This document shows positions 18,313 through 26,246 of a stretch of 64,000 nucleotides of DNA, piece by piece. The stretch is from Desulfogranum japonicum DSM 18378 (GTDB lineage: Bacteria; Desulfobacterota; Desulfobulbia; Desulfobulbales; Desulfobulbaceae): the NCBI RefSeq assembly GCF_000429945.1, contig NZ_AUCV01000001.1, positions 62,001 through 126,000 on the forward strand, written 5' to 3'. The notes under the pieces are model-generated. The model was not told the origin of the DNA. It did not search any database and saw nothing but the letters and a program-made list of their open reading frames with translations. How positions within the stretch are numbered: the first letter of the stretch is position 1; every line of letters starts with the position of its first letter. A program made the position numbers and the translations under genes.

Positions 18313-18620
18313 GTAACTGCTTACAGACTTCTGAGCTTTCCACTATCAGCCTGGCTTACGTATGACCTGGGAGTCTGCCGGAGAAAGCTCTTTTTCCCCT
18401 CTTTGTGTTATTTTTAGAAAATTAATACTCGCAATATCAACTATATGGCTGTGCTTGATTTCTAAAAAATGCCTTACTCTGAGAAAAAATAGCACTTCTC
18501 CGACAGACTCCTGGTCCTAATACGCTGCGCCAGCCTGCGAGCTCAAAACTAGGCATCCTGTAACCAGATACGAATACGGGAAAGATGGCAGGCCTGGTTC
18601 CTTTTCCTATGAGTATTTAT
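18313..18620. mobile_element. IS66-type MITE copy 1 (interrupted by another element)
   Basis: The left end GTAACTGCTTACAG at 18313 and the stretch CAGCCTGGCTTACGTATGA match copies at 51098 and 60354. The right half resumes after an insertion with AATACGCTGCGCCAGCCTG and GGCATCCTGTAACCAG, ending in a degenerate terminus near 18620. Without the insertion the copy is about 165 bp. It is the most diverged of the four full copies. It occupies most of the 413-base gap between the GGDEF-like gene and the hybrid kinase. Confidence 0.75.
18371..18510. mobile_element. Second small inverted-repeat element inserted into MITE copy 1
   Basis: GAGTCTGCCGGAGAA at the left and its inverse at the right (reading GAGTCTGTCGGAGAA on the other strand) form 15-bp terminal inverted repeats with one mismatch. 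CTGG occurs directly on both sides (18367-18370 and 18511-18514), consistent with a 4-bp target duplication. The 140-bp interior has no ORF. Removing it restores continuity of the surrounding repeat with the uninterrupted copies elsewhere. Confidence 0.75.
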
Positions 18621-18684
18621 TCTCCAAGTACTGTTTTTAGTAGTTGGCTTGAACACCTTTTCGCCGGGTTCTCCATGTATGATA

Positions 18685-21096
18685 CTATGATGCCGGTCTT
18701 TCTAATTCCTGCCGAATGGCATACCCGAGTTCCTGGATAATATACGGCTTTTTTATATAGCCGCCGGCACCGAGCCGTAATACTTCCTTTATGCGGCTGA
18801 TTTCTGAGTAACCGCTTGTAATTAATGCTTTTTGTTTTGGTTTGTAAGTACGGACTTCTTTGAATGTATCCAGGCCATCCATACCAGAACCCAGAATCAT
18901 GTCCAGAAGCAACAGATCGAAATTACCTTGTTGAATCAGTTCGATGCCTTCCTCTCCACTGGCTGCGGCAGTAACCTGGTATCCTAATTTTTCAAGTATG
19001 GCTGTTGTCAGTTTCCTCTGTTCAGCTATATCATCAATAACCAGTATTTTTTCGTTTTTTCCCTGTATGGATTCAGGTGGTTTGGTACACATTTCGGTCT
19101 TGAGCACGACGTTCGAGAGAGCTGGAAAAAAGATTGTGAATTCTGTCCCCTGATTAACGGTACTCTCGCAGGATATGTGCCCATTATGATCTTTGACAGC
19201 CTCCTGGACAATGACCATTCCAAGGCCTGTGCCACTCTTACCCATTTGTTTGCTGGTAAAAAAAGGCTGAAATATCTTGGCCAGATCCTTTTGAGGAATC
19301 CCCTCTCCCTGGTCACTGATCTGCAAGATGACATAATTCCCTTCTCCAACTGTTTCATACAGGGTGGTTATGCTTGTATCAATGTAGCAGTTATCGGTGC
19401 TGATTTTCACTCTGCCGCCATGGGGCATTGCTTCAACAGCATTGGAAACCAGGTTCATAATTGCCTTGTTTAAATACAAAGCGGAGCCTAGCATAGGGTA
19501 CAGATCATCGGCCAGTTCCGTTACCACCACGGTTTGCTTGTGATTTCCCATGAGGGCAAGGAATTCAGGACTTTCCAGGTATTGTTCGATCACGGCGTTG
19601 AGATGAAGCTCGTTTTTTTCCATTGCCACCTTGCGGGTCAGGATTAATAAATCCTGTACTATTGCAGAGGCTTTGCGGCCTGATTCCTGTATGATTTTGA
19701 GAGGCTTGTGTAAAGGACTGTCCTTTTCTGTCTTCATCAGAAGAAGGTCAGGATAACTCACTACGCCTGATAAAATATTGTTCAAATCATGGGCAACTCC
19801 TCCGGCCACGGTTCCGATCATTTTCAGGCGTTTAGCTTTATCCAGATCGCGTTGTAACTGCTGGTGATGTCTGAGTTCACGTTCCATGGCCAGATTGCAT
19901 TGATCGAAGGCTGTTTTATTCTTTCTGCTTTCTTTCACTTCCTTTTTTAAAAGTGCCAGAGTGTCATGTGTTGTACGGTGCATGGCATTCACTTCCTGAT
20001 ACAACTGTGAAATTTCATCTCCGTGATCAGGTTGGGCGAGAGCAGATGTCAAGGGCTCGCATTGCATTTGGCTGGATATGGTCGATGCAAGTTGTTGCAG
20101 GCGGGATGTAATGCGGGAATGGACAAGCAGGGTGGTGAGAATTCCGCAACCTGTAAGAAAGAGCAGGCCCACAAGAACGGTACGTAACCAGGTGCCATGA
20201 AGGATCATGGGTATCTCTTCCCAAGACTGTACTATGCAGAAGTATGCGTTATGTCCTAATTTACGGTAATTGATAAGAGCGGTTGATTGCTCCACTCTAT
20301 GGATGAAGGAACCATGGCTGGTGCCGGAGAGATTTTTTTGCAAGGCTTGTCTGAATGCAGCCTGGGTGTGTTTTGGTTCATATGCAGAAGGAACAGGTAT
20401 CTCACCATGATCCTTGCACAATATCAAAGAAAAACTCCCCAGAGGGGAAAGAGTTTCTGCAAGCATTGTTCTCATATGTCCCAGAGGGATAATGGCGGAA
20501 ATTGCTCCTATAATCTGATGTTTTTCGAATATGGGGGTTGCCAGGGCAACAGCGGGTTCACCAAGAACAAGGTCTGTGATAAGATGAAAGGTATGAGCTT
20601 GCCGCTGGATGGTCTGGTTTAAAAACTGTCGTTCTTCTGGCTGGATATGGCGAAGAGGATTCTGTTCTGAGGCAGATCGGATTTTTCCTTCAACATCCGT
20701 AATAAACAGTACTTCTGTCCAGGGCGCTTCCTGTAGTAGAGCAAAAAGTTTATCTCCTGCCTGCTGCCTGACAGCGCTGTTGTTTTGCCAGGGAAAAATG
20801 AGTGCGTCGAGGAATACCTGCTGGCCACCCCAGGAAGCGATATCTGCGTGCCTGGCCATGAACCAGGTTTCAAGCAAGTTTACGCTAAAGCTTCCCTCAC
20901 GATTTGCGGTTTGAAGGAACTCTTGGCGAATGATTTTTCCGGTACTGATTTGCGACGTCAGGAAAATGGCACCCATACTTGAGAGGAGAAGAAGAAGTAC
21001 TGGTATGAGAATCGCTTTCTTGAGGCCGGAAATCATCATGGTTGTGTGTAGTGTTGTACGTTTTGGCAGGATGGGCAACCAAGGGAAAGACTGCAT
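18685..21096 (-). CDS. Membrane hybrid sensor histidine kinase with receiver domain
   Basis: This 803-residue protein has two membrane helices (about 27-48 and 303-325) flanking a roughly 250-residue extracytoplasmic Cache-like sensor. A HAMP-like linker and coiled coil (340-430) follow. HisKA contains His436 in AGGVAHDLNNILSG, then HATPase_c with MVSNAVEAM and GKSGTGLGM. The C-terminal receiver (about 680-803) has VIDD, the phospho-acceptor in DLLLLDMILG and KKPY. The HDLNN form of the H box places it in the same kinase class as the other two hybrid kinases in the window. No Shine-Dalgarno is visible at ATG 21096, and two in-frame ATGs (21039, 21036) are alternatives. It is divergent from the 2-oxoacid oxidoreductase operon. 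Confidence 0.88.
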   Translation of the reverse strand: MQSFPWLPILPKRTTLHTTMMISGLKKAILIPVLLLLLSSMGAIFLTSQISTGKIIRQEFLQTANREGSFSVNLLETWFMARHADIASWGGQQVFLDALIFPWQNNSAVRQQAGDKLFALLQEAPWTEVLFITDVEGKIRSASEQNPLRHIQPEERQFLNQTIQRQAHTFHLITDLVLGEPAVALATPIFEKHQIIGAISAIIPLGHMRTMLAETLSPLGSFSLILCKDHGEIPVPSAYEPKHTQAAFRQALQKNLSGTSHGSFIHRVEQSTALINYRKLGHNAYFCIVQSWEEIPMILHGTWLRTVLVGLLFLTGCGILTTLLVHSRITSRLQQLASTISSQMQCEPLTSALAQPDHGDEISQLYQEVNAMHRTTHDTLALLKKEVKESRKNKTAFDQCNLAMERELRHHQQLQRDLDKAKRLKMIGTVAGGVAHDLNNILSGVVSYPDLLLMKTEKDSPLHKPLKIIQESGRKASAIVQDLLILTRKVAMEKNELHLNAVIEQYLESPEFLALMGNHKQTVVVTELADDLYPMLGSALYLNKAIMNLVSNAVEAMPHGGRVKISTDNCYIDTSITTLYETVGEGNYVILQISDQGEGIPQKDLAKIFQPFFTSKQMGKSGTGLGMVIVQEAVKDHNGHISCESTVNQGTEFTIFFPALSNVVLKTEMCTKPPESIQGKNEKILVIDDIAEQRKLTTAILEKLGYQVTAAASGEEGIELIQQGNFDLLLLDMILGSGMDGLDTFKEVRTYKPKQKALITSGYSEISRIKEVLRLGAGGYIKKPYIIQELGYAIRQELERPAS

Positions 21097-21397
21097 CGCG
21101 GGCAGTTTTTCATTTTGGTGCGGCGTATTGTAAGCCTGTACAGGATTTCCATTGTAGTATCAACGTCTTCATGGCACAAGGTAGTCGTTGAATTGTCTCA
21201 TAAATGGAGCAACAATGCAAACACCAAAAAAACAGGAGTGGCTTATTAATCAACGCCTTGCTCCTGTTTTTATGCCATGGTACTCTGAAAAAGGATAAAC
21301 CGATCAGGTTTTTCTTATTGAAAAATGGCTGATTAAGATTAATGGTAAAGGTTCTCAGACTTTTTTCTCAACTGAAAATTTTGCAGGAGTGTCCTTT
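21097..21397. other. Divergent intergenic region with a strong bidirectional hairpin
   Basis: This 301-base gap between the kinase and the oxidoreductase operon contains no gene. Its notable element is the terminator-like hairpin at 21226-21271, listed separately. Confidence 0.4.
21226..21271. terminator. Bidirectional terminator-like hairpin in the oxidoreductase leader
   Basis: AAAAACAGGAG at 21228-21238 pairs with CTCCTGTTTTT at 21261-21271, with an extra inner GGC/GCC pairing. Both strands end in a T-rich tract, so it could stop transcription in either direction. It lies 126 bases upstream of the oxidoreductase operon start and between divergent genes, where no upstream gene needs a terminator. 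Confidence 0.6.
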
Positions 21398-23179
21398 TTG
21401 AAGCCTACAGATATTAGTAATCCTGAGTATTTTCATAAGGTTATTGATTGTCAGTTTGCCTGTCCCGCTCATACCCCCGTTCCTGAGTATATTCGTCTTA
21501 TCAGTGAAAAACGGTATGACGAAGCATATATGATTAATTGGGTATCCAATGTGTTCCCAGGAATTTTAGGAAGGGTATGTGATCGTCCCTGTGAACCGGC
21601 CTGCAGGAGGGGGCGTGTAGAAAAAGACCCTGTGGCAATCTGTCGATTGAAACGTGTGGCTGCAGATAATTGTTCCCCTGATTTTACCATACCAGCCGCT
21701 TATGTTCCCAATACGAAAAATGGTAAAAAAATAGCTTTGATAGGTGGAGGTCCTGCCTCACTTACGGTTGCCAGAGATCTCATCCCACTGGGGTATGAAG
21801 TGGACCTGTACGATGATCAGGCAAAGGGGGGAGGGTTTATGCGGAGCCAGGTGCCGTCCTTTCGATTGCCTGAAAAAGTACTTGATAAGGAAGTCGAGCT
21901 GATCTTGAACATGGGGGTGAACACTGTATTTAATACCTATGTTTCTTCCATGAAAACGATTCTGGAAAAGAAATACGACGCTGTATTTGTAGGGACAGGA
22001 GCGCCGAGGGGGAGAGATCTTCCAGATCTTCCGGGAAGGAAAGAAGGGGATGCCGGAGTACACCTGGGGATTGATTGGCTGGCTTCCGTGGTTTTCGGGC
22101 ATGTGAAATCCGTTGGAAAAAGAATACTCGTCATAGGCGGAGGCAACACGGCAATGGATTGCTGCCGGACCGCCAGGCGTTTGGGAGGGGAGGATGTTCG
22201 CATCCTTGTCCGCAGCCCCAGGGAGGAAATGAAGGCGTCACCTTGGGAAATTGAAGATGCCCTGCATGAGGACATCCCGCTCTATGATAATCATGTGCCC
22301 AAGGAATTTGTGGTTGAGCAGGGTAAGCTGGTGGGCATGCGTTTTGAGAAGGTTACCGCAGAGTATGACGACCAGGGCAAACGAAAACTGGTTTCCACCG
22401 GAGAACCCCTGGTATTTATGGCGTGCGATGAGGTGCTGCTGGCTGTGGGGCAATTGAATGCCTTCCCCTGGATAGAAAAAGACCTTGGGATTGAGTTTGA
22501 TAGCTGGGGGCTGCCAATTCTTGGTAAAGGGACGTTTCAGTCAACCCTGGAACATGTCTTTTTTGGCGGAGATGCGGCATTTGGACCGAAGAATATTATT
22601 ACCGCCGTTGCCCATGGGCACGAGGCAGCCATTTCCATAGATCTTTTTTTGCGTGGGTTGCCTCTGAATCAAAGGCCTACACCCAGTGTGACCATGGCCG
22701 GGCAGAAAATGGGGATTCATGATTGGCTTTATGATAATCAGATCAGTGAAGAGCAACGTCAGGTGGTGCCCACTGTTGAAAAGGTTAAAAGCCTGAAAGA
22801 TAGACTCATAGAAGTGGAGTTGGGATATGATCAAGAGCATGGCCATACAGAAGCCATGCGCTGCCTGAACTGCGATGTGCAGACGGTGTTTCATGTCGCC
22901 GAGTGTATTGAATGTGATGCCTGCGTAGACGCCTGTCCTGAACGGTGCATCAACTTTATTGAAAACGGTAGTGAGGAAGAGATTCGTACCCGGCTGCTGG
23001 CCCCAGCTCCTGAGCTTAACCAGGGGCTGTATGTTTCGGATGTTCTTCCCACCGGTAAGGTCATGGTCAAGGATGAAAATGTTTGCCTGCACTGCGGTAT
23101 CTGTGCAGAACGATGCCCCACTTCAGCTTGGGAGATGCAGAAATTTTTCTATAGATCACCACAGGCAGGCCAGAAATGA
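21398..23179 (+). CDS. FAD/NAD(P)-binding iron-sulfur oxidoreductase, GltD-like, partner of 2-oxoacid oxidoreductase
   Basis: The start is TTG 21398 because AGGAG (21385-21389) is 8 bases upstream and overlaps the alternative GTG at 21389. The roughly 593-residue product begins with the cysteine-rich FeS domain of glutamate synthase small subunit (CQFACPAHTPVPEY, then CDRPCEPACRRG). An FAD Rossmann motif (ALIGGGPASLTVA) and an NAD(P)H motif (VIGGGNTAMDCCR) follow. The C-terminus is a 2x[4Fe-4S] ferredoxin domain (CIECDACVDACPERC and CLHCGICAERCPTSAW). It should shuttle electrons between NAD(P)H and the ferredoxin-type enzyme encoded by the next two genes, whose reading frames overlap by 4 bases (ATGA). 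Confidence 0.88.
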   Translation: MKPTDISNPEYFHKVIDCQFACPAHTPVPEYIRLISEKRYDEAYMINWVSNVFPGILGRVCDRPCEPACRRGRVEKDPVAICRLKRVAADNCSPDFTIPAAYVPNTKNGKKIALIGGGPASLTVARDLIPLGYEVDLYDDQAKGGGFMRSQVPSFRLPEKVLDKEVELILNMGVNTVFNTYVSSMKTILEKKYDAVFVGTGAPRGRDLPDLPGRKEGDAGVHLGIDWLASVVFGHVKSVGKRILVIGGGNTAMDCCRTARRLGGEDVRILVRSPREEMKASPWEIEDALHEDIPLYDNHVPKEFVVEQGKLVGMRFEKVTAEYDDQGKRKLVSTGEPLVFMACDEVLLAVGQLNAFPWIEKDLGIEFDSWGLPILGKGTFQSTLEHVFFGGDAAFGPKNIITAVAHGHEAAISIDLFLRGLPLNQRPTPSVTMAGQKMGIHDWLYDNQISEEQRQVVPTVEKVKSLKDRLIEVELGYDQEHGHTEAMRCLNCDVQTVFHVAECIECDACVDACPERCINFIENGSEEEIRTRLLAPAPELNQGLYVSDVLPTGKVMVKDENVCLHCGICAERCPTSAWEMQKFFYRSPQAGQK

Positions 23180-25032
23180 AACGAATATCCAGTGTGAACG
23201 ATTGTGTTATCCGCTTTGCCAATGTCAATGGCTCAGGCTCTGCCAGTGCCAATAACCTGTTTGCCAAGGCGGTTTTCAGAATGGGTGTACCCGTAAGCCC
23301 TAAAAATATTTTCCCCTCCAATATCCAGGGATTGCCCACATGGTACGAGGTCCGCGTTAATGATCAGGGCTATATCGGACGAAGAGGTGATGTGGACATG
23401 GTTGTGGCTATGAACGGCCAGACCATGCTCCGGGATTATATGGACCTGCTCTCCGGAGGATATTTTATCTATGATTCATCCCGACAGCTTGCCGATGATT
23501 TCAACAGGGAAGATGTAATTGAGATCGGTCTACCTTTAACCAGCATGTGCAATGGGGCATTTGAAAATCCCCGTATGCGCTCGCTGTTGAAAAATATTAT
23601 TTATGTCGGGGCATTGGCTTTTCTGTTGGATATGGAGTTCTCTGTATTGACCGAATCGGTCGAGAAACAGTTTCGCAAAAAGACCAAGCTGATGGAGCCC
23701 AACCTGAAAGCCCTCCACATGGGATATGAATATGCCCGGGAACAGTACCCTGACGTGTGTCAGCTGAAGATTGAACGCCGGGATAAAGTGGGAGATGCCA
23801 TTATGATGGATGGCAATACCGCTACGGGTCTTGGGGCGATTTATGGCGGGGCAACGGTGGTTGGCTGGTATCCGATTACACCCTCGACCTCTGTGATTGA
23901 GGCTTTTGGCAAATATGCAGATCAGTTACGGGTGGAAAAGGAGACTGGCAGGATTAAAGCTGCGATTGTCCAGGCTGAAGACGAGCTCGCTGCCCTTGGC
24001 ATCGTCATCGGTGCCACCTGGAATGGTGCCAGAGCCTTTACGGCAACCAGTGGGCCGGGAGTTTCCCTGATGAATGAATTTCTTGGCCTTGCGTATTATG
24101 CAGAAATTCCTGTGGTACTTGTGGACGTCCAACGGGCAGGTCCGTCTACTGGATTACCCACCAGGACGCAGCAATCTGACGTACTGAGCTGTGCCTATGC
24201 CTCCCATGGCGACACGCAGCACGTTCTCCTGTTTCCGGCGAGTCCCTATGAATGTTTTGAGATGACAGCAGATGCTTTTGACCTGGCAGACCGGTTGCAA
24301 ACACCGGTAATCGTGCTCAGTGACCTGGACCTGGGCATGAACGATCATCTGAGCCCGCCTCTTGTCTGGGATGATAGCCGAACCTATGATCGGGGGAAGG
24401 TGTTAAATGAAGAACAGTTGCTTGGTCTGCAGGAGCGCTGGGGAAGGTATCTGGATGTGGATGGCGACGGAATCTGTTATCGGACCTATCCGGGGACCAG
24501 TGATAAGGCCGGGGCGTATTTTACCCGCGGTTCAGCCCATGACGAATATTCCGTTTACAGTGAAGACGCCCAGACCTATGAAAAAAATATGCAGCGTCTG
24601 CAACGTAAGATGGAAACCGCAGTGTCCATGCTGCCTGCCCCGGAGATTTTCTGCGAAAACGAGGGAGGGCGAATCGGGGTGATCTATTTCGGAACCAGCA
24701 GCCACGCTGCGGAAGAATGTCTGGACAGGTTAAACAGGGAGGGCATTCCTGTAAACGGTCTGCGTGTGCGTGCTTTTCCTTTTCATCAACAGGTCAGCGA
24801 CTTCATTGACAGGCATGATAAGGTTCTTGTTCTTGAACAGAACAGGGACGGTCAGTTACGCACACTGTTGATCAATGAGTGCGAAGTGGTCCCTCAGAAG
24901 TTGATTTCCGTAGTGCATTACGACGGATTGCCCCTGGCATCGAGAACCGTATACAGTATGCTTGCAGACGCTCTGCAGAAAGCAGGGCAACACGTTTCAG
25001 GTGATGACCGAAATCAAGGAGGTGCGGCATGA
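23176..25032 (+). CDS. korA: 2-oxoacid:acceptor oxidoreductase, fused gamma-alpha subunit
   Basis: This 618-residue protein carries an N-terminal gamma (POR/KOR gamma) domain (about 1-190, starting VIRFANVNGSGSASANNLF). It is followed by the alpha pyrimidine-binding domain with the hallmark GWYPITPSTSVIEAF (about 225-245), then GPGVSLMNEF and GPSTGLPTRTQQSD. A C-terminal transketolase-like region ends the protein. The fused gamma-alpha layout with a separate beta subunit is that of 2-oxoglutarate or branched-chain 2-oxoacid:ferredoxin oxidoreductases (KorA/VorB type). It oxidatively decarboxylates a 2-oxoacid to acyl-CoA. Substrate identity is not fixed by sequence. It is coupled by ATGA overlaps to both neighbours. 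Confidence 0.88.
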   Translation: MKRISSVNDCVIRFANVNGSGSASANNLFAKAVFRMGVPVSPKNIFPSNIQGLPTWYEVRVNDQGYIGRRGDVDMVVAMNGQTMLRDYMDLLSGGYFIYDSSRQLADDFNREDVIEIGLPLTSMCNGAFENPRMRSLLKNIIYVGALAFLLDMEFSVLTESVEKQFRKKTKLMEPNLKALHMGYEYAREQYPDVCQLKIERRDKVGDAIMMDGNTATGLGAIYGGATVVGWYPITPSTSVIEAFGKYADQLRVEKETGRIKAAIVQAEDELAALGIVIGATWNGARAFTATSGPGVSLMNEFLGLAYYAEIPVVLVDVQRAGPSTGLPTRTQQSDVLSCAYASHGDTQHVLLFPASPYECFEMTADAFDLADRLQTPVIVLSDLDLGMNDHLSPPLVWDDSRTYDRGKVLNEEQLLGLQERWGRYLDVDGDGICYRTYPGTSDKAGAYFTRGSAHDEYSVYSEDAQTYEKNMQRLQRKMETAVSMLPAPEIFCENEGGRIGVIYFGTSSHAAEECLDRLNREGIPVNGLRVRAFPFHQQVSDFIDRHDKVLVLEQNRDGQLRTLLINECEVVPQKLISVVHYDGLPLASRTVYSMLADALQKAGQHVSGDDRNQGGAA

Positions 25033-26081
25033 CATTTTTTCGACCAGGTTTCAGGCATCCGGATCTTCCTCCTAATGAGGCTGGCTATGAGCTGCGCGAC
25101 TATGAGGGCGGTATCTCAACATTATGTGCGGGGTGTGGGCATGATTCAGTGAATGCCGCAATTATCCGAGCCTGTTTTGAACTTGCCATTGAACCCCACA
25201 AGGTAGTGAAACTTTCAGGTATCGGGTGTTCCTCCAAAAGTCCTGCCTATTTTCTGGGGAAATCCCATGGGTTCAACTCTGTTCATGGCCGGATGCCTTC
25301 CATTGCCACTGGCGCTAATATGGCTAACAGGGATTTGATTTATCTTGGAGTCTCCGGAGATGGTGACACGGCTTCCATTGGCATGGGCCAGTTTGCCCAT
25401 GCTGTCCGCCGGAACCTTAATATGGTTTATATTGTTATGAATAATGGCTGCTATGGGCTGACAAAAGGACAATATAGTGCCACCGCTGACAAAGGTTCCA
25501 TTGGCAAAAAAGGTGAACCGAACCAGCTGGAGTCCATTGATTTGTGTGAAATAGCCATTCAACTGGGAGCCGGTTTTGTCGGTCGCAGTTTTTCCGGTGA
25601 TAAACAACAGCTGGTGCCCATGCTTAAAGCGGCTCTGTCCTATGAAGGGATGTCGTTTGTGGATGTGATTTCGCCTTGCGTCACGTTTAACAACACTCCA
25701 GGGTCAACGAAAAGCTATCATTGGGTCCGCGAACACCGCGAGGCCACCAACACCTTTGATTTTGTTCCTTTCAGGCAGGAAATCACCACTGAATATGCGG
25801 AAGGTAAGACAGAGGCGGTTACCCTGCACGATGAATCTGTTATTTATCTCCACAAGGGTGATGGAAACCTGCAGATAACAGACAGGCGTCAGGCTATGGA
25901 CGCCTTGGAGGAGCATAAAAGAAAAGGGCTCATCCTTACTGGAATTTTATACGTGGATCCCGAAGGTGAGGATACCCATGTTATCCTCCATACCACCAAA
26001 AGAGCTTTGAACGCTCTTGGTGAGAAAGATCTCTGTCCTGGCAATGATGCACTTGCTGATATTAATGATAGATTTCGCTGA
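25029..26081 (+). CDS. korB: 2-oxoacid:acceptor oxidoreductase beta subunit (TPP-binding)
   Basis: This 350-residue subunit starts with the FeS/TPP module LCAGCGHDSVN, followed by KLSGIGCSSKSPAYF and HGRMPSIATGANMANRDL. The TPP pyrophosphate-binding motif GDGDTASIGMGQFAHA and NNGCYGLTKGQYSAT follow, all diagnostic of the KorB/PorB beta family. It pairs with the fused gamma-alpha subunit to make acyl-CoA and reduced ferredoxin from a 2-oxoacid. Its start overlaps the alpha stop by 4 bases. A strong hairpin (26130-26162) follows between this gene and the convergent sensor gene. Confidence 0.9.
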   Translation: MTFFRPGFRHPDLPPNEAGYELRDYEGGISTLCAGCGHDSVNAAIIRACFELAIEPHKVVKLSGIGCSSKSPAYFLGKSHGFNSVHGRMPSIATGANMANRDLIYLGVSGDGDTASIGMGQFAHAVRRNLNMVYIVMNNGCYGLTKGQYSATADKGSIGKKGEPNQLESIDLCEIAIQLGAGFVGRSFSGDKQQLVPMLKAALSYEGMSFVDVISPCVTFNNTPGSTKSYHWVREHREATNTFDFVPFRQEITTEYAEGKTEAVTLHDESVIYLHKGDGNLQITDRRQAMDALEEHKRKGLILTGILYVDPEGEDTHVILHTTKRALNALGEKDLCPGNDALADINDRFR

Positions 26082-26129
26082 AGTATTGAATTGTTGAGTG
26101 CTTTTAGGCGTGAGCTGTCAGCAGAGTTG

Positions 26130-26162
26130 ACATGCCTGTGATAACTTTTATCCCAGGCATGT
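26130..26162. terminator. Hairpin between convergent genes (probable bidirectional terminator)
   Basis: ACATGCCTGTGATAA and TTATCCCAGGCATGT pair over 15 positions with one mismatch and a 3-base loop. It lies between the convergent korB and NMT1-sensor genes. No long T tract follows, so termination efficiency is uncertain. Confidence 0.55.
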
Positions 26163-26246
26163 GGCAGCTATCGGATCGCTAAGTCACTACGGGAGCACGT
26201 CCGGTGCCTCGCACATACAGCAAAATATACTCTAAAAAAATTCGGG

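Noticed and set aside
18272-18343. N-terminal extension of the degenerate GGDEF protein from GTG 18343
   Set aside because: The extension lies partly in a MITE and has no ribosome site; ATG 18271 is the better start.
26090-26240. Further MITE copy between korB and the NMT1 sensor
   Set aside because: Only a hairpin is present; the sequence does not align with the conserved interior of the MITE family.
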